64,000 bases of DNA from Mesonia oceanica (GCF_902499555.1 NZ_CABVMM010000005.1:124001-188000), one strand, 5' to 3'; numbered from the stretch's first letter, positions 52,227 through 62,217 are shown. Numbers and translations are program-made. Notes: a model not told the origin generated them from the sequence alone.

Positions 52227-53322
52227 TTATTCTTCACGTTGCCCCATCATCATTAAGTATGCCTTTAAGAAAGCATCTAAATCACCATCCATCACAGCAT
52301 CAACATTTCCGGTTTCTTCAGCGGTGCGAACATCTTTTACCAATTTGTATGGATGCATCACATAATTTCTGATTTGTGATCCCCATTCAATTTTCTTTTT
52401 ACTGGCTTCAATATCTTCCCGTTGTTCTAATTGCTTTTGAAGTTCAATTTCATACAATTGTGATTTCAGCATTTGCATGGCACGAGCCCTATTTTCATGT
52501 TGGGAACGCGTCTCTGAACAAGAAATCTGAATTCCGGTAGGGTGGTGCACCAATTGAACTTTGGTTTCCACTTTATTTACATTCTGTCCTCCGGCACCAC
52601 TGGATCTTGCGGTAGTGATTTCAATATCAGCGGGATTAATTTCAATTTCAATAGAATCGTCTACTAATGGGTAGACGTATACCGATGCAAAAGAGGTATG
52701 ACGTTTAGCATTACTATCAAAAGGAGAAATACGAACCAAACGATGTACTCCATTTTCACCTTTTAGCCAACCAAAAGCATAATCACCTTCAATCTCTAAG
52801 GTTACCGTTTTAATTCCGGCAACATCACCTTCTTGATGGTTGAGCTCTCGAACCTTAAAACCTTGCTTTTCTGCCCACATTAAGTACATGCGCATGAGCA
52901 TACTTGCCCAATCACAACTTTCGGTACCACCGGCACCAGCTGTAATCTGTAGAACTGCAGATAGGTCGTCTCCTTCTTCAGAAAGCATATTTTTAAATTC
53001 TAAATCTTCCAGTAGATTTTTAAGCTTTTGGTAGCGATTGTTTAAATCGTCTTCAGAAGCTTCCCCTTCTTTGTAGAATTCAAAAATAACTTCTAAATCT
53101 TCGTAAAAAGTTAAGGCTTGTTCGTAGCTATCAACCCACTTTTTTTCGGCATTTAATTGTCTGACAATTACTTGTGCTTTTTGTGGATTGTCCCAAAAGC
53201 CCGGGGCTAAGGTTTTTTCTTCAAGATTGGTTATTTCGACACGCTTGGCATCAACGTCAAAGATATTGTTTTAGGGAGGTGACACGTTCTTTGAGTTCTT
53301 TTAAAGTATCTTGAGTAATCAT
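52227..53322 (-). CDS. prfB: Peptide chain release factor 2 (programmed +1 frameshift)
   Basis: RF2 ends translation at UGA and UAA. The gene is split: ATG at 53322, 21 codons to CTT, then a UGA at 53257-53259, then coding sense in the +1 frame from 53258 to 52227 (364 residues in all). The site TAT CTT TGA C is the conserved RF2 shift site, where low RF2 lets ribosomes skip the T. The sense after the shift, [20 protein letters not shown], is normal RF2. The GGQ motif is in [20 protein letters not shown]. The segment [17 protein letters not shown] is also typical. No AGGAGG-like stimulator precedes the site; the six bases before TATCTT are AAACAA. A separate start at 52988 is not real. Confidence 0.93.
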
Positions 53323-53410
53323 AATTATTAGTTTTTATGTATTTGGGCAAAAATAGAAGTTCATCAGATTTCAAAAAAAGATTTGGGCATATATTTCTTC
53401 AGAATAATTT

Positions 53411-53785
53411 TTAGTCAGCTTGAGAAATTCCTTTTATTAAAAGTTTTGCAGATGCAGGATTAGAGGCCAACGGGACATTGTGCACATCACATATACGTAA
53501 GAGCATCAATACATCAGGTTCGTGAGGGTGTTTCTCTAAAGGATCTCTAAAAAAAATCACCATTTTACATTTTTCTTCGGCTACGCGACCTGCGATTTGG
53601 GCATCGCCACCAATTGGACCGGATAGATAAGGTTGTACTTTAAAGCCTGCACTTTTTACTTTATTACCCGTAGTCCCTGTCGCAATTAATTGAATATGAT
53701 CTTGATGAAAAAAGTCTTCATATTCTTTTAAGAATTTCACCATTTCATCTTTCTTACCATCGTGCGCAATTATAGCAATTTCCAT
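53411..53785 (-). CDS. mgsA: Methylglyoxal synthase
   Basis: A 124-residue enzyme that turns dihydroxyacetone phosphate into methylglyoxal and phosphate, a bypass of lower glycolysis when phosphate is short. Family motifs are IAIIAHDGKKDEMVKF (about 3-18), LIATGTTGNKV (about 33-43), GPIGGDAQIAGRVAE (about 56-70) with the catalytic Asp, and MVIFFRDPLEKHPHEPDV (about 75-92). It is short relative to the E. coli protein (152). It stands alone between prfB and the divergent threonine aldolase. Confidence 0.93.
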   Translation of the reverse strand: MEIAIIAHDGKKDEMVKFLKEYEDFFHQDHIQLIATGTTGNKVKSAGFKVQPYLSGPIGGDAQIAGRVAEEKCKMVIFFRDPLEKHPHEPDVLMLLRICDVHNVPLASNPASAKLLIKGISQAD

Positions 53786-53939
53786 TTTTATTGAATTTAA
53801 GTTTTAAAATTATAAAACCACCTGGTGGTCTTTCTGCTATAAAGAAACATATTTTTTGAATAAGAGCATTTCTTCAAATAAGTTATTTCTATATGAATTG
53901 ATAATTTATCTAAAGCCCATACACCTGAAAGGTTTCTTG

Positions 53940-53947
53940 TAAATTTG
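53940..53947 (+). promoter_or_regulatory. -7 box for the threonine aldolase gene
   Basis: TAAATTTG matches TAnnTTTG, 25 bases before the ATG at 53973. Confidence 0.5.
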
Positions 53948-53972
53948 AATTTTCTAAATGTAAATAATAGCT

Positions 53973-54992
53973 ATGATAGATTTAAAAAGCGATACGGTTA
54001 CTAAACCTACACCGGCCATGTTGGAAGCGATTATGAATGCTGAAGTAGGGGACGATGTTTATAAAGAAGATCCTACCGTAAATTTACTGGAATCGCGTTT
54101 AGCGGAAATGTTTGGTAAAGACCAAGCGCTTTTTTTTCCTAGCGGAAGTATGGCCAACCAAGCGGCAATTAAACTTCACACGCAACCCGGAGAACAATTG
54201 ATATGTGATAAATGGGCGCACGTTTATAATTATGAAGGTGGCGGAGCTTCATTTAACAGTGGGGTTTCCTGTAAATTGGTAGATGGAAACCGCGGAATGA
54301 TCACTGCTGCTCAGGTGGCAGAAAATATCAATCCGCCAGATTTTTATCACAGTCCATTAACTTCATTGGTTTGTTTAGAAAACACGACCAATAAAGGTGG
54401 TGGTGCCTGTTATGATTTTGAAGAGATTCAAGCTATTAGAAAAGTTTGTGATGAACACCAATTAGGTTTGCATTTAGATGGCGCGCGTTTATTTAATGCT
54501 TTGGTTGCCAAAGGCGAGAGCCCAAAACAATATGGAGAAGTATTTGATACGATTTCAGTGTGTTTATCGAAAGGATTGGGAACACCGATGGGTTCCGTAT
54601 TAATAGGTGATGAAAAATTAATGAAAAATGCTATGCGTGTTCGTAAAGTACTTGGAGGCGGAATGCGGCAAATTGGTTTTATGGCAGCTGCCGGTTTATA
54701 TGCTTTGGAAAATAATGTGGAGCGTTTAGCGGAAGACCATCAACGAGCACAAGAATTGGCGACAACTTTAGCAGCACAAGCCTATGTAAAACAAGTGGAA
54801 CCGGTAGAAACGAATATCATTATTTTTTACCTAAATGATGGCATCAACGAAGTCGACTTTTTAAAACGCTTGGAAGATCGGGGCGTCATAATTAGTGGCA
54901 TGGGGCAAGGGAAACTAAGAATTGTTACGCATTTAGGATATACGCAACCTATGCACGAAGAGTTGATGGAGATTTTAAAGGGATTGGTTTGA
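53973..54992 (+). CDS. ltaE: Low-specificity threonine aldolase
   Basis: A 339-residue PLP enzyme that cleaves threonine or allo-threonine to glycine and acetaldehyde. It starts MIDLKSDTVTKPTPAMLEAI, the usual family start. PLP-binding parts are FPSGSMANQAAIKLHT (about 56-71), GLHLDGARLFNAL (about 164-176) and the Schiff-base Lys in SVCLSKGLGTPMGSVLIG (about 193-210). The C-terminal domain is complete. Length and start are normal. Confidence 0.94.
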   Translation: MIDLKSDTVTKPTPAMLEAIMNAEVGDDVYKEDPTVNLLESRLAEMFGKDQALFFPSGSMANQAAIKLHTQPGEQLICDKWAHVYNYEGGGASFNSGVSCKLVDGNRGMITAAQVAENINPPDFYHSPLTSLVCLENTTNKGGGACYDFEEIQAIRKVCDEHQLGLHLDGARLFNALVAKGESPKQYGEVFDTISVCLSKGLGTPMGSVLIGDEKLMKNAMRVRKVLGGGMRQIGFMAAAGLYALENNVERLAEDHQRAQELATTLAAQAYVKQVEPVETNIIIFYLNDGINEVDFLKRLEDRGVIISGMGQGKLRIVTHLGYTQPMHEELMEILKGLV

Positions 54993-55124
54993 ATAGATAG
55001 CCACTTTAATTTGTAATCTTTTTTTAAAAAATAAAAGTTTAAGACTTTTAGTAGTTATTATTTGTTTGATTTCAGGTTCAGGTATTGAATTTGAATTTGA
55101 GTGAATTTGAGTGAAATTTATTAT

Positions 55125-55427
55125 CTAAAAACCTTTTCCAAAGAAACTTGATATATCGAAATAATAGGAAACCTTTTCTCCATTTGGTTTTTTCAGGTTT
55201 AGAATATCATATGGCCTATCATTATAATAAGATAAAGCTTGTCCTAAAAATTGACAATTAGAACATACTGTTTTTACGTATTCGTACTCTTCACTTATAC
55301 TTTTGGCTATAATTGCTTTTTCGTATGAACTTCCATCTCTAGAAGTTTGCTTTATATTTTTAGTTGTAGAGCAAGAAATTATGATTAGTGAACAAATTAT
55401 AAATCCAATTAATTTTAATTCTTTCAT
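55125..55427 (-). CDS. Hypothetical lipoprotein (100 aa)
   Basis: A small lipoprotein with signal MKELKLIGFIICSLIIISCS and lipobox ISC. The mature part has Cys residues in VKTVCSNCQFLG, possibly a disulfide, and a Tyr/Phe-rich tail. No family is recognised. It follows the 277-residue secreted protein with a 111-base gap. Confidence 0.65.
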   Translation of the reverse strand: MKELKLIGFIICSLIIISCSTTKNIKQTSRDGSSYEKAIIAKSISEEYEYVKTVCSNCQFLGQALSYYNDRPYDILNLKKPNGEKVSYYFDISSFFGKGF

Positions 55428-55538
55428 CTTTTATTTTAGGTATATATTTTTTTAATTTTAATAGAGGAGTCCATTACTTATCATCTTATAAAGATTTTTT
55501 AAAGGAAATCTGGCTTTAATTTACACTTGTAGATATGA

Positions 55539-56372
55539 TTATTTTTTCTCTTTTTGTTGATGATATATTTTTTCCCACGCTTTTCTCTTCATAGTGAATA
55601 ATGATTCTTTATCTAAATCAAATATTGAGACTTCCTTTTGGCTTATTACGATATGTTGATTCCATTCTACATAATCTTTGTATAGCAATAAAGTACAAAT
55701 ATCAGTTGATGAAATATAATCAGTAATCACGTGTGAATGGTATGTTGAAACTGTTTTATTTTCCTTATCTCCAGAATTGTAGGGGAATTCTAAAATAGAA
55801 TTATGAATCTTCTCTTTTTTTACTAATTTATTTTTGTTGTTGTATTTCAATTTATAATCATTTCCTATCAATACAATTCCTGAAACTTGAGGTCCAGTCA
55901 AAACAAAAACATTTCTTTCATTTTCGTTAATTAGAGGGATGAAATTTAATGATGCATTTTCATAAAACTTAAAAAAATCATCTTCATTAGAAGAAGCTTT
56001 TTCTCTTGCATCTTGCCGTATGGCAATCAGGTTTTGCTCTAAAGTAGTTGCTTTGTGTTTTACTGTATCTATTCTTATGGGGTTAGGTGTTGGCAAGCTA
56101 TCAAACTCATATCGTACTAGTATTTTATCAGAATCAAAACGACTAAAGAAAATTGTATGAATATGATTTGTTTCTGTTTCATAAGATAAATATCCACCTA
56201 TGGAGTCTTTTTTAGATTTAAATCTTTCTAATATGTCATCAGTTCCGTACCAAGAACCTTTTTCTAGTCTGAAAAGTAATTTTCCTTCATTTAAAATTTT
56301 TTTAGTTTCTTTATTCTGACTGTAAGAAAAAATGCTTGATATCATTAAAAGCAATAAGGCTATTTTTTGCAT
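55539..56372 (-). CDS. Hypothetical secreted protein (277 aa)
   Basis: An exported protein with signal MQKIALLLLMISSIFSYSQN. The mature chain alternates beta strands and charged helices (GYLSYETETNHIHTIFFSRF; ERNVFVLTGPQVSGIVLIGN) and ends MKRKAWEKIYHQQKEKK. No catalytic motif is recognised. It is on the minus strand and divergent from the peroxidase gene. The function is unknown. Confidence 0.65.
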   Translation of the reverse strand: MQKIALLLLMISSIFSYSQNKETKKILNEGKLLFRLEKGSWYGTDDILERFKSKKDSIGGYLSYETETNHIHTIFFSRFDSDKILVRYEFDSLPTPNPIRIDTVKHKATTLEQNLIAIRQDAREKASSNEDDFFKFYENASLNFIPLINENERNVFVLTGPQVSGIVLIGNDYKLKYNNKNKLVKKEKIHNSILEFPYNSGDKENKTVSTYHSHVITDYISSTDICTLLLYKDYVEWNQHIVISQKEVSIFDLDKESLFTMKRKAWEKIYHQQKEKK

Positions 56373-56584
56373 TTCAGATTTTCTTTTTTACACTATATTA
56401 TTTAATCAAAATTATAACTGTCTAAATATATAAAATTTTTGAATAACCATATTTTCATTTCTTACACAACACCTAATCACCCCTAAAACAGGCTTACACT
56501 TTTAATTAATCATTTCTTAAACTTTAGGTACAACCCAAGTAATAGTTAGCCATTAAGTTTGAACGATTTTTGAAATTGCGCCTT

Positions 56585-58420
56585 ATGTTTATTCGTCCCG
56601 TCAAAACTTTTTTAATAGCAATAATTACTGTTATGGTGGGCGTACTGCTTTTTTCTTTTCAAAGTGAAAAAGAAGAATATTACCAGCAACCAGATTTTAT
56701 TCTTACCGCTGCCAAAGAATTTTACGAGGAGGTTGAAGAATTACAAAAAATAGCCCGAGGCTTTCAATTAGGTTCGGTTGAAAAAGATTCGCTAAGAACG
56801 GCAGTGTTAAATACACGCTTGGCTTATAAAAAAGTGGAGTTCTACTTAGACTATGAATTTCACGAATATGTAAATAGCCACATTAATGGCGCACCACTTT
56901 TGCAAATTGAACGAACCGGAACCTCGCCAAATATTGTTCCGCCGGAAGGCTTACAGGTCTTAGATGAATTGGCTTTTGCCGAAAATCCGGAAGAAGAAAA
57001 AACCAAGCTATCTTCCATCGCTACCAAGCTGCGAAATTCCTATGGACTTTTATTCGAAAGTCTTCCCAATAAACCAATTGATCCCAAAACATTAATTCCG
57101 GCACTTCGGCTTCAGTTAATTCGTGTGTTTAGTTTGGGTGTTTCGGGTTTTGATACGCCGGGATCATTAAATGCTTTGCCGGAAGCTGAAGTTTCGCTGG
57201 CAAGTATGCTTCAATTTATTAAAGAAAATAAAAGATTATTCAGAAAAAAGGAGGCTGCATTTCTCCAAGAAAAACTAGCAGAAGCGGTTCAATATGTCCA
57301 ACAGCATCAAGATTTCAATACGTTTGATAGACTTAGTTTCTTTAGAAATTATATCGATCCGCTTTATAAAAAGTTAGGAGTTGTAAAGGCTGAGTTGCCT
57401 GAATTTTTAAGTTACAATTCTGCTTGGAATCCGGAAAGTAAATCAATATTCAGCGAAGACTTTTTAAATCCATATTTCTTTACCGAACTAAAAAAAGAAG
57501 AAGACAGTAAATTGCTGAAAGACTTAGGCGAATCTTTGTTCTATGATCCTATTTTAAGTAATAACGAAAGGATGAGTTGTGCTTCTTGCCATCAGCCCGA
57601 GCTAGCGTTTACCGATGGGCAACCGCAATCGATGAGTAATGTACAGGGGAAAACCGTTTTAAGAAATTCACCCTCCTTATTAAATGCTGTTTATGCCGAT
57701 CGGTATTTTTACGATTTAAGGGCTTATACTTTAGAGCAACAAGCCGAACACGTAATTTTTAATCAAGATGAATTTAATACCGCCTACAGTTCAATTCTAA
57801 CCAAATTAAGAGAGGAAAAAGAGTATGCAGATAAATTTGAAAAGGTTTTTGGTAAAGCGGCTATCAATAGGGGAAATCTCACCAAAGCTTTAGCTTCTTA
57901 TGTGCTATCGCTTACTTCGTTTAATAGTGAATTTGATCAATATATAAGAAATGAATCTAATACGTTAAGTGATGAAACAAAAAAAGGTTTTAACTTATTT
58001 ATGGGCAAAGCCGCTTGCGCTACTTGCCATTTTGCGCCTACTTTTTCTGGCTTGGTACCTCCATACTACAGCGACACTGAGAGTGAAATTTTAGGAGTTT
58101 TAGAGCGACCCGGTCTGTTGCAACTAGATCAAGATCCGGGTAGGTTGGCCAATAAAATTGAAAACGAAGAAGCTTGGATTTACGAAAAATCGTTTAAAAC
58201 GACGACCGTTAGAAATGTTGCTTTAACCGCGCCATACTTTCATAATGGAGCTTACCAAACTTTAGAGGAAGTGATGGATTTTTATAACGATGGCGGCGGT
58301 GCCGGAAAGGGATTAAAAGTAACCAACCAAACCTTAAGTGAAGATCCACTTGGATTAACCGAAGTGGAAAAGCATGCCATTATCTCTTTTTTAAAAGCTT
58401 TAAATGATACAGGGGAGTAG
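56585..58420 (+). CDS. Di-heme cytochrome c peroxidase (MauG/CcpA family) with N-terminal helical domain
   Basis: A 611-residue protein from the ATG at 56585 (a TTG at 56570 is also in frame). The N-terminal signal/anchor is VKTFLIAIITVMVGVLLFSF. A helical domain (about 30-295, imelysin-like appearance) precedes the di-heme peroxidase domain, which has two c-type heme sites, CASCH at nt 57578-57592 and CATCH at 58016-58030. The class reduces peroxide or oxidises a partner protein in the periplasm. The C-terminus FHNGAYQTLEEVMDFYNDGG and GLTEVEKHAIISFLKALND is typical. It needs the ccsBA system in this window for heme attachment. Confidence 0.9.
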   Translation: MFIRPVKTFLIAIITVMVGVLLFSFQSEKEEYYQQPDFILTAAKEFYEEVEELQKIARGFQLGSVEKDSLRTAVLNTRLAYKKVEFYLDYEFHEYVNSHINGAPLLQIERTGTSPNIVPPEGLQVLDELAFAENPEEEKTKLSSIATKLRNSYGLLFESLPNKPIDPKTLIPALRLQLIRVFSLGVSGFDTPGSLNALPEAEVSLASMLQFIKENKRLFRKKEAAFLQEKLAEAVQYVQQHQDFNTFDRLSFFRNYIDPLYKKLGVVKAELPEFLSYNSAWNPESKSIFSEDFLNPYFFTELKKEEDSKLLKDLGESLFYDPILSNNERMSCASCHQPELAFTDGQPQSMSNVQGKTVLRNSPSLLNAVYADRYFYDLRAYTLEQQAEHVIFNQDEFNTAYSSILTKLREEKEYADKFEKVFGKAAINRGNLTKALASYVLSLTSFNSEFDQYIRNESNTLSDETKKGFNLFMGKAACATCHFAPTFSGLVPPYYSDTESEILGVLERPGLLQLDQDPGRLANKIENEEAWIYEKSFKTTTVRNVALTAPYFHNGAYQTLEEVMDFYNDGGGAGKGLKVTNQTLSEDPLGLTEVEKHAIISFLKALNDTGE

Positions 58421-58537
58421 CATTCTATTAACTCCAAATTTACATTGGTAATATTCAATTAAGCCTAAGCTAATATGTATAACTTTTTCCTAAAAAAAGC
58501 TTAAAATCTAATACATAGTTACTTTACATCTCATAAG

Positions 58538-58545
58538 TACTTTTG
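58538..58545 (+). promoter_or_regulatory. -7 box for the PhoX-like gene
   Basis: TACTTTTG matches TAnnTTTG, 32 bases before the ATG at 58578. Confidence 0.45.
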
Positions 58546-58577
58546 AGGTAAATTTTAAACCCCGAAAATTTCTACTC

Positions 58578-61500
58578 ATGAAAAAAAAATCCTTTTTGTT
58601 ATTTTTCTTTAGTGTTTTTTGCTTGAGCTTATCTCTTGCTAAAACTCCTTCAGTAGTTACTGAAGAAAATTGTATGATGTATTCCGATTCTAATGTATTA
58701 ATAGATACAGGAGATAACTGGAAATACGATGACTCTGGTATTGATTTAGGTACAACCTGGAAAGATCCTGACTTTAATGATGAATCTTGGGCTAGCGGTA
58801 ATGCTAAATTTGGCTATGGTGATGGTAATGAGGTTACTACACTTGATTATGGACCAGATGCAAGTAACAAGTATCCTACTTATTATTTTAGAAAAACCAT
58901 TAATGTTGCTGACGTTAGCTTAATTCAAAGTTTGATTTTTGAAAGTCTTTATGATGACGGAATTATTGTTTATGTAAATGGACAAGAGGCATTTCGTTTA
59001 AACATGCCAGCTACAGGAGTAACTTATTATACCTATGCGAGCTCTACTATAGATGGATCTGATGAAAATGATTACGATATTAATTACACTAGTAATCTTT
59101 TACAAGATGGTGATAATGTAATTGCAGTTGAATTACATCAAAGAGGTCCTTCTAGTTCTGATACAGGTTTTGATATGAAACTTAGCTATGAGACTACTCC
59201 AAGTAATTTCTTAATAGAAGAAGAAAGCTCTTGGCTTTATAACGATTCTGGAGTAGATTTAGGTACGACCTGGAAAGATCTAAACTTTAACGATGCTAGT
59301 TGGGATCAAGGAAATGCTATTTTAGGGTATGGCGATGGTATTGAAAATACAACCTTAGATTACGGTAGTGATTCAAGTAATAAATATCCTACTTATTACT
59401 TTAGAAAACATATTACAATTGAAGATGCTTCTTTTATAGGGAATTTAAATTTCAGTACCCAAAAAGATGATGGTGTTGTAGTTTATGTAAATGGTCAAGA
59501 AGTTTTTCGCTTAAATATGCCGGAAGGAGCTATTGATTATAATACCTATGCCTCAACAGCAGTTGGAGGGAGTGATGAAAGTACGTGGCACCAAAACCAA
59601 GTTGCTAACTTACTGCAAAATGGTGGTAATGTAATTGCGGTAGAGCTGCATCAGGCTTCAGCAGGTAGTTCAGATTTAAGGTTTGATATGACTTTAGAAT
59701 ATGATTTAGCTCCTTTGGCTCCTATAGATTTTCCTTTACCTAAACAAACAGAATGGAATTATTTAGATACTGGAGTAAGCTTAGATGAAGAAGCTTGGAA
59801 TGAACCTGGTTATGATTATTCAAGTTGGTCTAGAGGAGAAGGAACTTTAGGCTATGGTGATCCGGTAATGACGCAAATTTCTTACGGACCTGATGCTAGT
59901 GATAAATACATTACTACCTATTTTGTCCGAGAAATGGAAGTAGACCTTTCAGAAATGACCGATATGGTTGAATTCGGAATCAGAAGGGATGATGGTGCAG
60001 TAGTGTATGTAAACGGTGAAGAAGTATTTAGGGACAATATGCCGGAAGGAGATATAGATTACCAAACCCATTCTGCAGAAATTATTAGCGGTTCAGATGA
60101 GATAGATTATCAGCTTCATTATGTGCCAAAAACAGCATTTCAAGCTGGAGTAAATATCATTGCAGTTGAGGTGCACAATCGTGACGGACAAAGTTCTGAT
60201 ATGCGTTTTGATATGTATATTAAAAATCAAGAAAGTATTGAGTTTGATTGTGATGAGCCACATGTAGGATGTTTTACATCAATTACGCCAACTGGACAAA
60301 CACCAAATTTAATTATACCGGAAGAACACAGGTTTCAGTTGATCTTTAAGCAGGGAGATGCTTATTTAGATGGTTCTGGGAACGTACCTGGTAATAACGA
60401 CTTTACGGCTTATATCCCCATCGACGGAAGTAGTGAAAACGGATATTTATCGGTGAACCACGAAAACACACCGGGAGGAGTTTCCATTGTCGATCTTCAC
60501 TTAAATACCGATAATCATTTATGGGAAGTAGATTACAGTCAGCCGGTAGATCTCTATAATAATGCTTTAGCGACTACTACCAGAAACTGTTCTGGAGGGA
60601 TTACCCCGTGGGGAACGGTAGTTACCGCAGAAGAATCTACCAATAATGGAGATGAAAATGGTGATGGCTACAAAGATGTGGGTTGGTTAGTAGAAATTGA
60701 TCCGGAAACTGCAGAAGTAATGGATTATGGTAATGGTCAAGAAAAGCTTTGGGCGATGGGAAGAATGAAGCACGAAAATGTGGTGATTTCCCCAGATGCC
60801 ACTACTGCTTATTATGGTGAAGACGGGGGAACCCATTGTGTTTACAAATACGTGATGGATACACCGGGAGATTTAACGGCAGGAACAGTTTACGTGCTGA
60901 AATTGGATTTACCACTTTCTGGTAACGAGCCAAATTCCATTACAGCACAGTGGATCGAAGTACCTAATGATACGCAAGCTGAACGAAATAATTTAAATGA
61001 AACTGCTGCAACACTAGGCGGAACCAATTTTAATGGAGTTGAAGATTGTGAAATTCACCCAATTACGGGGCAGGTTTATTTTACTTCAAAAGGAAAAGGT
61101 AGAACTTATCGCTTTACCGATTTAGGTAATAGTGTAACCGATTTTGAGACCTTCGTGGGAGGGATGAGTTATGAAATCACCACAGCTAATGGTACTTTTA
61201 CTGAAGATTGGGGTGGAGGTAACGACAACCTTGCCTTTGATGACAAAGGAAACCTTTGGGTATTACAAGATGGGGGGAACAACTACATTTGGGTAGTTAG
61301 ACCAGACCATACGCAAGCCAATCCTAAAGTAGAATTATTTGCTTCTATGCCCAATGGTTCTGAACCAACAGGATTAACTTTTTCTCCAGATTTTAAATAT
61401 GGTTTCTTTTCTGTACAACATCCAAGTGGAAATAACGAACCACAACAAGATGCAACGTTTAATGATGTTACCATCAATGCTTCTTCTACCGTAGTATTCT

Positions 61501-62057
61501 CTTTAAATGAAAACCTAGGAATACAAGCTCCGGTAACCGATTTTGTGGCAGATCAAGTACAAATTCAACAAGGAGAAACAGTAACCTTTACCAATTTGAG
61601 TACAAACAATCCCGACACTTGGAACTGGACGTTTGAAGGTGGGGATCCGGCCACTTCCACAGAAGAAAACCCAACGGTAACTTATACTGCTGATGGTCTG
61701 TTTAATGTGAAATTAGAAACATCTAACGTTGCAGGAAACAGTGAAATGGAAAAATCTGAATATATTCAAGTTGAAACTTTAAGTGTGGATAACGCTTTAA
61801 AAGGTAAGGTCGCAGTATATCCTAATCCAACTTCAGGGGAAGTTTATATTGAAGTGAAAGATGCTTCAACAGAAAATATAAGTGTTGAGGTATTCGATTT
61901 ACTGGGAAGAAGGGTTAAAAACCTTTCCAATACAAAACTTGTAAATGGGAAGATAAACCTTAATCTGTCAGAATCCATTCAAGCTCATCAAATGTTGATT
62001 ATTCAAGTAGATGTAGCAGGAAAATCTGGAAGGTATAAAGTCTTAACAAACCAGTAA
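58578..62057 (+). CDS. T9SS-exported PhoX-like (DUF839) protein with three repeated modules
   Basis: An 1159-residue cell-surface or secreted protein. The signal peptide is MKKKSFLLFFFSVFCLSLSL. Three homologous modules of about 165 residues follow (about 45-205, 212-375, 385-548), each with a WKxPxFNDxSW-type start, a GYGDG segment, YYFRK and VVYVNGQEVFRLNMPEG, probably jelly-roll carbohydrate-binding-like units. Next comes a DUF839/PhoX-like beta-propeller (about 565-980) with GGITPWGTVVTAEES and GVEDCEIHPITGQVYFTSKG. A PKD domain (about 995-1070) and a type A T9SS sorting domain (VAVYPNPTSGEVYIEVKDAS, about 1083-1102) complete it. PhoX phosphatases hydrolyse phosphate esters. A terminator follows. 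Confidence 0.88.
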   Translation: MKKKSFLLFFFSVFCLSLSLAKTPSVVTEENCMMYSDSNVLIDTGDNWKYDDSGIDLGTTWKDPDFNDESWASGNAKFGYGDGNEVTTLDYGPDASNKYPTYYFRKTINVADVSLIQSLIFESLYDDGIIVYVNGQEAFRLNMPATGVTYYTYASSTIDGSDENDYDINYTSNLLQDGDNVIAVELHQRGPSSSDTGFDMKLSYETTPSNFLIEEESSWLYNDSGVDLGTTWKDLNFNDASWDQGNAILGYGDGIENTTLDYGSDSSNKYPTYYFRKHITIEDASFIGNLNFSTQKDDGVVVYVNGQEVFRLNMPEGAIDYNTYASTAVGGSDESTWHQNQVANLLQNGGNVIAVELHQASAGSSDLRFDMTLEYDLAPLAPIDFPLPKQTEWNYLDTGVSLDEEAWNEPGYDYSSWSRGEGTLGYGDPVMTQISYGPDASDKYITTYFVREMEVDLSEMTDMVEFGIRRDDGAVVYVNGEEVFRDNMPEGDIDYQTHSAEIISGSDEIDYQLHYVPKTAFQAGVNIIAVEVHNRDGQSSDMRFDMYIKNQESIEFDCDEPHVGCFTSITPTGQTPNLIIPEEHRFQLIFKQGDAYLDGSGNVPGNNDFTAYIPIDGSSENGYLSVNHENTPGGVSIVDLHLNTDNHLWEVDYSQPVDLYNNALATTTRNCSGGITPWGTVVTAEESTNNGDENGDGYKDVGWLVEIDPETAEVMDYGNGQEKLWAMGRMKHENVVISPDATTAYYGEDGGTHCVYKYVMDTPGDLTAGTVYVLKLDLPLSGNEPNSITAQWIEVPNDTQAERNNLNETAATLGGTNFNGVEDCEIHPITGQVYFTSKGKGRTYRFTDLGNSVTDFETFVGGMSYEITTANGTFTEDWGGGNDNLAFDDKGNLWVLQDGGNNYIWVVRPDHTQANPKVELFASMPNGSEPTGLTFSPDFKYGFFSVQHPSGNNEPQQDATFNDVTINASSTVVFSLNENLGIQAPVTDFVADQVQIQQGETVTFTNLSTNNPDTWNWTFEGGDPATSTEENPTVTYTADGLFNVKLETSNVAGNSEMEKSEYIQVETLSVDNALKGKVAVYPNPTSGEVYIEVKDASTENISVEVFDLLGRRVKNLSNTKLVNGKINLNLSESIQAHQMLIIQVDVAGKSGRYKVLTNQ

Positions 62058-62075
62058 GATTAATAATAATAATTT

Positions 62076-62112
62076 AAAAAAGAGACCGGTAAAGCTTTTA
62101 CCGGTCTTTTTT
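62076..62112 (+). terminator. Intrinsic terminator of the PhoX-like gene
   Basis: A stem GACCGGTAAA with TTTACCGGTC around a short GCT loop, followed by a T run. Confidence 0.88.
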
Positions 62113-62119
62113 ATTTTTG
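62112..62119 (+). promoter_or_regulatory. -7 box before the MauG tail fragment and second peroxidase
   Basis: TATTTTTG matches TAnnTTTG and lies directly after the terminator T run, six bases before the ATG at 62125. It may start transcription of the second peroxidase gene at 62198. Confidence 0.45.
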
Positions 62120-62124
62120 AAAGC

Positions 62125-62217
62125 ATGAGAAAATTCAAGTATATAGGATTAACCGATGTAGAAAAGCAAGCTATTATCACTTTTTTAAAATCTTTAAATG
62201 ATACTGAAATTGAATAA
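62125..62217 (+). pseudogene. Leftover C-terminal fragment of a MauG-type peroxidase
   Basis: A 30-codon ORF MRKFKYIGLTDVEKQAIITF and KSLNDTEIE, ending TAA at 62215-62217. It matches the last residues of the peroxidase at 56585 (GLTEVEKHAIISFLKALND), including at the nucleotide level. It overlaps the start of the second peroxidase by 20 bases in another frame. It is best explained as the scar of a deleted or rearranged tandem copy. It may be translated, but a function is not expected. Confidence 0.7.

Noticed and set aside
52227..52988. Separate 253-codon release-factor ORF starting MLSEEGDD
   Set aside because: It is only the 3' part of prfB; sense continues upstream through the programmed frameshift to the ATG at 53322.
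53257..53259. In-frame TGA that would make prfB a pseudogene
   Set aside because: It is the regulated UGA of the RF2 autoregulatory shift site TAT CTT TGA C.
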